Part shown: piece after piece, positions 59,205 through 64,000 of the stretch
Numbering within the stretch: position 1 is the first letter of the stretch
How the letters are laid out: each line of letters starts with the position of its first letter
Assembly (NCBI RefSeq): GCF_008042275.1
Contig: NZ_RDBK01000043.1
Location: forward strand, 1,645,319-1,709,318
DNA from: Streptomyces sp. OR43
GTDB taxonomy: Bacteria; Actinomycetota; Actinomycetes; Streptomycetales; Streptomycetaceae
Length of the DNA stretch: 64,000 nt
Reading direction: 5' to 3'
Translations under genes and position numbers: made by a program
Notes under the pieces: generated by a model
What the model saw: the letters and a program-made list of their open reading frames with translations, nothing else
Databases searched by the model: none
What the model was told of the DNA's origin: nothing

Positions 59205-59906
59205 GTGAGTGGAGCCACGGGCGCAGGTTCGGCCGCTTCAGGAGCCGGCGGGAACGGTGCCCGTGGCTCTGCCACGGACTCCCAAGGGGGCACTGTGACG
59301 GATACCCGGGGCCCTCAGCCCCAGTACGAGGGTTACGCGACCGGGCCGTTGCCCGGTGAGCGGGAACCCGCACCGGGCCAGGCGGGCCCGTACCACCCGC
59401 CGCAGGCCTACCCCTCGCCTCCGGGCGGGACCCAGGGCGGCGGCCGGTCCCACGGGGGCCAGCAGGGCGCCGTACCGGGCATGGGAGCGGCCCAGGCGGC
59501 CCGCAGACCCCGCACGGGCGCGCGGACGACTCCGCGCACCCGCAAGGCGCGTCTGAGGGTGGCCAAGGCGGATCCGTGGTCGGTGATGAAGGTCAGCTTC
59601 CTGCTGTCCATCGCGCTCGGCATCTGCACGGTGGTCGCCTCCGCGGTGCTGTGGATGGTCATGGACGCCATGGGCGTCTTCGAGACCGTCGGCGGCACCA
59701 TCAGCGAGGCGACCGGTTCCAACGAGGGCAACGGCTTCGACCTGCAGTCGTTCCTCTCGCTGCCGCGCGTGCTGATCTTCACCTCGGTCATCGCGGTGAT
59801 CGACGTGGTGCTGGCGACCGCGCTGGCGACGCTGGGCTCGTTCATCTACAACCTGTCGGCGGGCTTCGTGGGCGGAGTCGAGCTCACGCTGGCCGAGGAC
59901 GAGTAG
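59205..59906 (+). CDS. DUF3566 membrane protein
   Basis: The 233-residue product has a 115-residue Gly/Pro/Gln-rich cytosolic tail. A basic region (TPRTRKARLRVAKADPWSV) and the DUF3566 domain follow, with two membrane helices at about 126-148 and 185-215. It is conserved right after gyrA across actinobacteria; function unknown, perhaps membrane attachment near the origin. The GTG at 59205 starts 3 bases after the gyrA stop behind GAGGAG, so it belongs to the gyrase operon. Confidence 0.88.
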   Translation: MSGATGAGSAASGAGGNGARGSATDSQGGTVTDTRGPQPQYEGYATGPLPGEREPAPGQAGPYHPPQAYPSPPGGTQGGGRSHGGQQGAVPGMGAAQAARRPRTGARTTPRTRKARLRVAKADPWSVMKVSFLLSIALGICTVVASAVLWMVMDAMGVFETVGGTISEATGSNEGNGFDLQSFLSLPRVLIFTSVIAVIDVVLATALATLGSFIYNLSAGFVGGVELTLAEDE

Positions 59907-59983
59907 CGGTACGGGTATCGATTTTGGGACTGGCCCCGACGTGCGCTAATCTTCTTCACGTCAGCGCGACACAAAAGCGCGGC

Positions 59984-60057
59984 GGGGCTATAGCTCAGTT
60001 GGTTAGAGCGCATCCCTGATAAGGATGAGGCCACAGGTTCAAATCCTGTTAGCCCCA
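59984..60057 (+). tRNA. tRNA-Ile(GAT)
   Basis: The 74-base cloverleaf has acceptor arms GGGGCTA and TAGCCCC, D-arm sequence AGCTCAGTTGGTTAGAGC, anticodon loop CTGATAA with GAT, and T-arm sequence CAGGTTCAAATCCTG. The discriminator is A. CCA is not encoded (the next bases are CAG), so it must be added after transcription. It lies 77 bases after the DUF3566 gene. Confidence 0.97.
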
Positions 60058-60077
60058 CAGCGGCGTAACGCCAGGTC

Positions 60078-60114
60078 AGAAGGCCGGTAGATCCTCAGGA
60101 TCTACCGGCCTTCT
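60078..60114 (+). terminator. tRNA-Ile terminator
   Basis: AGAAGGCCGGTAGATCCT (60078-60095) is complementary to 60097-60114, up to 18 pairs around a single central base, 20 bases after the tRNA. Between here and the XRE gene (60115-60645) I see only the hairpins, a short palindrome and the small frame listed below. Confidence 0.93.
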
Positions 60115-60285
60115 ACATGTGTGGATCTTGGTACCCCGCTACTGCCCCGTAACTTCTTTTCCGCCCCTTCCTGGGAGCGGTCAGGCGTAGCTCATATATC
60201 GAACAGGCTATCGAATTCAGTTCAAGGGTCGTAATGTACGTGCAGGGCGCACTCGCACACGTTGTCACGAGTCTGTGAGCATCGG

Positions 60286-60300
60286 TCTACACCCTGTAGA
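60286..60300. promoter_or_regulatory. Short palindrome, possible operator
   Basis: TCTACA-CCC-TGTAGA is a 15-base palindrome 8 bases before a small open frame. Its size suits an XRE-type repressor, and an XRE gene lies 346 bases away, but no link is shown. Confidence 0.4.
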
Positions 60301-60307
60301 AGTGCGA

Positions 60308-60444
60308 TGGCCGTGCGTAGAGTGCCTGGTGGGGAGACGGTGCCCCCCTTCATGCGAAGCCGTCTGACGCACAACCCCATACGAGCCCGCCTGGTGAGCT
60401 CGGGAGGCAAGCCAGGCGGAACAGGGACGCCCCCTGCCGAATAG
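60308..60444 (+). CDS. Possible small protein of 45 residues
   Basis: The frame MAVRRVPGGETVPPFMRSRL... ends PGGTGTPPAE and finishes inside a terminator hairpin. A shorter version starts at the ATG at 60351 (30 residues). Neither has a strong ribosome binding site; GGGGAG lies about 14 bases before 60351. It is basic, with no membrane segment. The arrangement palindrome, frame, terminator suggests a real short transcription unit, which could also be a non-coding RNA. Confidence 0.35.
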
Positions 60445-60460
60445 GTCGGCAGGGGGCGTC
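60426..60460 (+). terminator. Strong hairpin after the small frame
   Basis: A 15-base perfect stem GACGCCCCCTGCCGA (60426-60440) with 60446-60460, followed by TTGG. Two smaller hairpins follow: CCGCCCCA/TGGGGCGG (60478-60485/60499-60506) and CGGCCA/TGGCCG (60515-60530). Confidence 0.88.
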
Positions 60461-60645
60461 TTGGTGCACACAGTAAACCGCCCCACCCCGAGACGGGATG
60501 GGGCGGCGACAGCCCGGCCAAAAATGGCCGAGCCGGTGCGGTCGATGTCGGACGCACATCACAACCCGACCGCACGTATCCATGATCGCCAAATTTCCCT
60601 GGCCAGGTAAAGACTTACGATCATGATCGAATCAGCGTTGAAGTT

Positions 60646-60882
60646 GTGTCGGCCGACCCAACCCCGGACTGGGTACTCCCCCTCCGCCAGCAGATCGGCA
60701 CAACCCTGCGCGCAGCCCGCATCGAAGCAGGCCTCACCCAGATACAGCTCGCCGAGCTCGCCGGCATGGACCACAAGACCGTGCACCGCATCGAGTACGC
60801 GGCGTCCGACCCCAGCCTCACGATGCTGCTCCGCCTCGCCTCAGCCCTCGGCAAACCGCTCTCCGATCTCCTGCGGGCTTGA
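60646..60882 (+). CDS. Small XRE-family HTH protein
   Basis: The 78-residue product is essentially one Cro/CI-type helix-turn-helix (about 15-75): LRAARIEAGLTQIQLAELAG, then HKTVHRIEY and LTMLLRLASALGKPLSDLL. It has no effector domain. The start is a GTG at 60646 without a ribosome binding site; TACGAT lies about 25 bases upstream. It converges on the methyltransferase gene with a 22-base gap. Such single-domain XRE proteins are common on genomic islands, but this one could also be a resident gene. Confidence 0.85.
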   Translation: MSADPTPDWVLPLRQQIGTTLRAARIEAGLTQIQLAELAGMDHKTVHRIEYAASDPSLTMLLRLASALGKPLSDLLRA

Positions 60883-60904
60883 CGTTCCCCGCGACACGGG
60901 GCTG

Positions 60905-61567
60905 TCAGCCGTGGGCGCGGACGATCAGGGTGCCGATCTTGCGGCGGCCGGGCGGCGCTGGCACGAGACGGGCAGTGGCTGCGGTGAAGCCGTGCTTGGT
61001 GAGGATCTCCACCCAGCGATCCGGCTCGTAGTCCCAGCGCTTCACGACGAGGGGGTCCTCGTCCTCGGACCGGTTGATGTACGAGGCCTGGCACCCGTAA
61101 CAGCCCTCGATCGGCGGGCGATGGGAGAAGGCGAAGACCCCGCCCGGTCGCAGGCGCCGACGGAGGGCGGGCAGCAGCACAGCCGGGTCGGTGAACCAGG
61201 CGGCTCCGAACACCGAGAACACCGAGTCGAAGTGCTCGCCGCTTTCCTCGAGGAACCGGGTCGCGTCCGTGCGGTGGAGAACCATCCCGGTGTCGGACCA
61301 GCGGGCTTCGGCGGCCTTGATCTGGGCGAGCGAGATGTCGACACCCACGCCGCGGGCGCCGAGGGCAGTGATGTGGGCGAGGTTTCCACCCTTGCCACAG
61401 CCCAGGTCGAGGACGGACGCTCCCGGACCCACGCCGAGGAGCTCGGCGCCGGGGCCATGGTCGGGGTACTGGGTCCAGTTGAACCAGGTGGTCTCGCCCG
61501 CCGCGTTCGCGGGACGGCGCTCCGGCTTCTGCTTCGAGTAGGTGTCCCAGGCCTGGGTCTCGGTCAT
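60905..61567 (-). CDS. Class I SAM-dependent methyltransferase
   Basis: The 220-residue enzyme has SAM motif I VLDLGCGKGGNLAHI (about 50-64), the acidic GVGVDISLAQI that binds the ribose, and RLRPGGVFAFSHRP. A central YGCQASYIN and a C-terminal GTLIVRAHG complete a methyltransferase-11-like fold. Substrate unknown. A GGAG-like site precedes the ATG at 61567. It is the last gene of the leftward run that begins at 62549, separated from the previous gene by 67 bases and a hairpin. Confidence 0.87.
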   Translation of the reverse strand: MTETQAWDTYSKQKPERRPANAAGETTWFNWTQYPDHGPGAELLGVGPGASVLDLGCGKGGNLAHITALGARGVGVDISLAQIKAAEARWSDTGMVLHRTDATRFLEESGEHFDSVFSVFGAAWFTDPAVLLPALRRRLRPGGVFAFSHRPPIEGCYGCQASYINRSEDEDPLVVKRWDYEPDRWVEILTKHGFTAATARLVPAPPGRRKIGTLIVRAHG

Positions 61568-61589
61568 GCCGCTCCGTTCATGAGGCCGA

Positions 61590-61613
61590 CCGCCCGGTGT
61601 CGAACCCGGGCGG
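61590..61613 (-). terminator. Hairpin between cassette genes
   Basis: CCGCCCGG (61590-61597) pairs with CCGGGCGG (61606-61613), with loop TGTCGAAC. It may lower expression of the downstream methyltransferase. Confidence 0.45.
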
Positions 61614-61634
61614 CCGGCTACGGGGGAACTGCTA

Positions 61635-62114
61635 CTACTTCTTGCCGCCGTTCGGGCTGTCGGTGCAACCCGCGTGGCACTGGGAGCACTCGCCCATCCT
61701 GGCGGCTTCGGGCCACAGATCGTGGTCGATACGGAATCCTGCGGCTGCCAGCGCGTCGAGGGTCCGTTGGCGCTCCGCCTTGGGCCCGTGCTCGCTGCTC
61801 TCGCCCTCAGGGGCAGGGACGTGGTGGATGAACCGTCCGGCGATGCGGTCGCAGAACGCGGCGTAGTCGACGGTGTGGAGGATCCAGGTGTGCCAGCCGA
61901 CATCGACGGGCTTGCTCGGCGCCAGTGCGACGCTGGGCAGCGCCGTGCTGGCGGCGAGGAACGCCGCGGTCTGACCGATGATGCGACGGGCCGTGGGCAG
62001 ATCGGTGTCGGTGTGGTCCTTGGTGATGCGGGCGGCGAGCCGCTCCATCATGGCGGGGTCGACGAGCGTCGCCGGGTCGGTGGTGCCCACGGGATGCTCT
62101 AACGCGATGGTCAT
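61635..62114 (-). CDS. GRDP-like protein with Cys-rich tail
   Basis: The 159-residue product contains VDVGWHTWILHTVDYAAFC followed by GRFIHHVP, the pattern I recall from the glycine-rich-domain (GRDP, PF07173-like) proteins of plants and bacteria. The spaced His residues (W-H, L-H, I-H-H) look like metal ligands. The C-terminus GECSQCHAGC is Cys-rich and ends GGKK. The function is not known to me. AGGAGGAAG upstream of the ATG at 62114 is the strongest ribosome binding site of the cassette. Confidence 0.78.
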   Translation of the reverse strand: MTIALEHPVGTTDPATLVDPAMMERLAARITKDHTDTDLPTARRIIGQTAAFLAASTALPSVALAPSKPVDVGWHTWILHTVDYAAFCDRIAGRFIHHVPAPEGESSEHGPKAERQRTLDALAAAGFRIDHDLWPEAARMGECSQCHAGCTDSPNGGKK

Positions 62115-62206
62115 GTGCTTCCTCCTGTTGTGGGGCGATGCCCTCGGCCGAGGGCGGGCCCGTCCGCACCGGGGTGACGGGGTGCACCGGTACGGACGGG
62201 AGTCAT
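62111..62206 (-). CDS. Possible 31-residue coupling peptide
   Basis: An ATG at 62206 overlaps the stop of the upstream small gene (ATGA), and its own TGA overlaps the ATG of the GRDP-like gene. The peptide (MTPVRTGAPRHPG... GGST) is Pro/Gly/Arg-rich with no domain. It may only serve to carry ribosomes through the hairpin at 62159-62200, where CCCGTCCGCACCGG and CCGGTACGGACGGG pair. It could equally be chance. Confidence 0.35.
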   Translation of the reverse strand: MTPVRTGAPRHPGADGPALGRGHRPTTGGST

Positions 62207-62400
62207 TGGGTACTGCTCGCGCAGCAGGGTCCGGCCCAGACCTCGGTGTCGAGGTTGTGGGCGCCGAGCTGGTCGCGGATGATGCCGACGCGGACCGCGC
62301 CGGAGGTGAGCGGGCGGCGGCACCAGATGCAGGCGCGGCCAGCGGACTGATCCCAGGTGAGCTCGCCCGGCGCTGGAAGCGGGCGAGGTAGGGCGCTCAC
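62203..62400 (-). CDS. Small CxxC protein of the cassette, unknown function
   Basis: The 65-residue frame starts MSALPRPLPAPGEL and has ACIWCRRPLT (CxxC), VRVGIIRDQLGAHNL and a final WAGPCCASSTQ. The CxxC and CC could bind one zinc. Its GTG at 62400 overlaps the stop of the upstream gene by 4 bases, implying coupled translation. I recall similar small proteins beside Streptomyces HTH regulators but know no function. Confidence 0.7.
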   Translation of the reverse strand: MSALPRPLPAPGELTWDQSAGRACIWCRRPLTSGAVRVGIIRDQLGAHNLDTEVWAGPCCASSTQ

Positions 62401-62549
62401 TTCGGCGGGCGGACGCACTGCGAGCACTCGCAGTCAGGGAAGGCGGACGTCTCATCCACGGTCTCCACGGGCACGACCTCGACCTCCGGGCGCAGGACGC
62501 GTGTCAGGCCCTGCCGGTCGACCTCGTACACCTTGAGCGTCATTGTCAT
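62397..62549 (-). CDS. Small protein with C-terminal CxCxxC, unknown function
   Basis: The 50-residue product begins MTMTLKVYEVDRQGLTRVL, has an acidic middle (EVEVVPVETVDE) and ends FPDCECSQCVRPPK. The CxCxxC is close to the CSQC in the GRDP-like protein's tail. It is the first gene of the leftward run, and AGGGGC lies before the ATG at 62549; the ATG at 62543 is an alternative. It was found by direct reading, since it is too short for usual gene-size limits. Confidence 0.75.
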   Translation of the reverse strand: MTMTLKVYEVDRQGLTRVLRPEVEVVPVETVDETSAFPDCECSQCVRPPK

Positions 62550-62599
62550 GGGTTGCCCCTGCCGTCGGTTGTCATCGCTTCAATAGCGTCGTCCTGCGG

Positions 62600-62641
62600 C
62601 GGTAACTGCGGGATGACCAGCGGGGGTTACCGAAGCGGTAA
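62600..62641. promoter_or_regulatory. Putative operator of the divergent cassette
   Basis: The 155-base gap between the small gene and the regulator holds a perfect TTACCG-AAG-CGGTAA palindrome (62627-62641) and another CGGTAA half-site at 62600-62605, 36 bases away. TAGGAT at 62681-62686 is a possible -10 for the regulator. Binding by the adjacent HTH regulator is likely. Confidence 0.6.
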
Positions 62642-62704
62642 TACACTCGTTGCTCCTCCAGCAAGGCGCCTGCGTGTGCATAGGATCGCGACGGAAGTCA
62701 GCCC

Positions 62705-64000
62705 ATGGATGCCACCACCCCCGGCCTGCTCAGCCCCGACGTGCTCGACAGAGCAGACGTCCGGGCAGCGCTCATCGAGCACGACTTCGCCGCCGTCTTC
62801 ACCCTGATCAAGAAGTGGGGCGGCCTCTCCCAGAACCGCATCGCGTCCGCCTGCCAACTCACCCCCGGCAAGGTGTCCACGATCATCAACGGGTCCCAGC
62901 GCGTCACCAGCTTCGAGGTCGTCTGCCGGATCGCCGACGGCCTCCGCATTCCCGGCAGCCTGCTCGGGCTCGCACCACGCCCCTGGGAGGGCGCACACGA
63001 CCCAGCACAGCAGGACCAGCCAGACGCTCCAGGTGACCGGCCAGACGCAGACGAGATCCCGTGGCGGCCCGACGCCACCGTGGACCTGGCCACCCACCTC
63101 ACCAGGAGTGATCTCGTGATGGACCGCAGGGCCCTTACCCGCGCCCTCGCTGGCGCCGCGGTAACCGGCGCCGCCCTCCTCGACAGCCTCGAAGGCTGGC
63201 TCGTCCCGGCCGCCACCGTCCCAGGACAACGCCGGCCAGGCCGACTCGGCATGCGCGAAGTCGCGGAACTGGAAACCACCGCGCGGGCCTTCCGCCAGTG
63301 GGACCACCAATACGGCGGCGGCCTCCGAAGGAAAGCAGTCCTCGGCCAGCTTGCCGAAGTCTCCGGTGCCCTCGATGACCACCAGGCCCCGGCCGTCGCC
63401 GCCCGGCTGTACCGCGTCATGGCGCAACTGGCCGGCACCGCCGCGACCATGGCGTGGGACTCCGGACTGCACCGGCGAGCCCAGGACTACTACCGCCTCG
63501 CCCTCCGCGCCGCCCACGCCGGAGGCGACGTCGTCTTCGGGGCCAACGTCCTGGCCGGAATGGCCCGGCAGATGCTCTACCGCGACCGGCCGGACGACGC
63601 GCTCCAGCTGATCCACCTTGCCCAGGAAGGCGCCCGCGACGTGATCGGCCCCCGGGCCCGAGCCATGCTTCACACCCGCGAAGCCTGGGCCTACGCCGCC
63701 CAAGGGCGCGTCGCCGGATTTCACCGGGCCACCACCAAGGCGGCCGAGGACCTCGCCGCAGCGGGCGAGGATGGCGACGAGCCGTACTGGATCGCCTACT
63801 TCGACGAAGCAGAACTCGCAGGCGTCACCGGGGGACGGCTCCTCGACCTCGCCCGCACCGACCCGCGCCAGCACGCCACCAAGGCGGCCGACGAGATCCG
63901 GACCGCCCTCGCGCACCGCGGCCCCGAGGCTGGGCGCTCCCACGCGCTCGACCGCATCGGCCTGGCGGAATGCCAGTTTCTTGCCGGCGACATCAGGGCG
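62705..64000 (+). CDS. HTH regulator with long helical C-terminal domain, C-terminus outside window
   Basis: The frame from the ATG at 62705 stays open for 432 codons to the window end. An N-terminal helix-turn-helix (about 25-75) reads LSQNRIASACQLTPGKVS then TSFEVVCRIADGLRIP. A linker follows, then VMDRRALTRALAGAAVTGAAL, and an all-helical, TPR-like region (from about 200, with RLYRVMAQLAGTAATMAW and RAQDYYRLALRAA). This is a large Streptomyces regulator type often found beside small genes. GGAAG lies about 8 bases upstream. It is divergent from the leftward cassette and probably regulates it. Confidence 0.85.
   Translation, partial: MDATTPGLLSPDVLDRADVRAALIEHDFAAVFTLIKKWGGLSQNRIASACQLTPGKVSTIINGSQRVTSFEVVCRIADGLRIPGSLLGLAPRPWEGAHDPAQQDQPDAPGDRPDADEIPWRPDATVDLATHLTRSDLVMDRRALTRALAGAAVTGAALLDSLEGWLVPAATVPGQRRPGRLGMREVAELETTARAFRQWDHQYGGGLRRKAVLGQLAEVSGALDDHQAPAVAARLYRVMAQLAGTAATMAWDSGLHRRAQDYYRLALRAAHAGGDVVFGANVLAGMARQMLYRDRPDDALQLIHLAQEGARDVIGPRARAMLHTREAWAYAAQGRVAGFHRATTKAAEDLAAAGEDGDEPYWIAYFDEAELAGVTGGRLLDLARTDPRQHATKAADEIRTALAHRGPEAGRSHALDRIGLAECQFLAGDIRA

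Overview
The window is the replication-origin region of a high-GC actinomycete, almost certainly a Streptomyces. Its codons are strongly biased to G or C in the third position, GTG starts are common, and the gene order (dnaB, rpsF-ssb-rpsR-rplI, femX-like, murJ, sigM, trxBA, parAB, rsmG, khpB, yidC, yidD, rnpA, rpmH, dnaA, oriC, dnaN, gnd, recF, dciA, gyrB, gyrA) is the one I know from Streptomyces. Exact copies of the parS sequence GTTTCACGTGAAAC and many TTGTCCACA-type DnaA boxes support this. Functions below come from reading the sequence and family knowledge; nothing was searched.

Layout. 1-12.4 kb holds variable housekeeping and accessory genes: a partial DUF5326 gene, cupin, holin-like membrane protein, Cys/Met PLP enzyme, LysR, Nudix, GNATs, a MarR-MFS-GlcG unit with clear operators, an AlkZ-like protein, a serine hydrolase and a DHFR-like reductase. 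12.4-17.5 kb carries dnaB, a MATE exporter and the ribosomal/ssb operon. 17.8-25 kb has cell-envelope genes (FemX-like, alanine-racemase-like, GT87-like, class A PBP). 25.4-38.5 kb has a PadR regulator with inositol phosphate synthase, an MFS gene, the CCA-adding enzyme, a secreted DUF6049 protein, MurJ, a pseudokinase and the sigM/anti-sigma pair. 38.5-46.9 kb has trxBA behind a SigR-type promoter, then parB-parA, rsmG, khpB, yidC, yidD, rnpA and rpmH, all leftward. 47.1-51.1 kb has the dnaA promoter, dnaA, oriC with about 16 strong DnaA boxes in two groups, and dnaN. 51.3-60.1 kb runs gnd, recF, dciA, gyrB, gyrA, DUF3566 gene and tRNA-Ile(GAT), all rightward.

The genes cooperate around chromosome replication and segregation. 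DnaA, oriC, DnaN, DnaB, DciA, SSB, RecF and gyrase replicate and supercoil the DNA. ParA/ParB act on nine parS sites, all left of dnaA. DnaA boxes also occur at the dnaA promoter, in the dnaB upstream region and in front of parA, which suggests coordination of these functions by DnaA.

Right of tRNA-Ile (60.1-64 kb) the character changes. There are stacked hairpins, a small XRE regulator, and a divergent cassette: a long HTH regulator (running off the window) faces a leftward run of two tiny Cys-containing proteins, a possible 31-residue peptide, a GRDP-like protein ending in a Cys-rich tail, and a class I methyltransferase. This cassette is the best candidate here for an undescribed system. 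The other unusual feature is the embedding of parS sites in long perfect palindromes between convergent genes.
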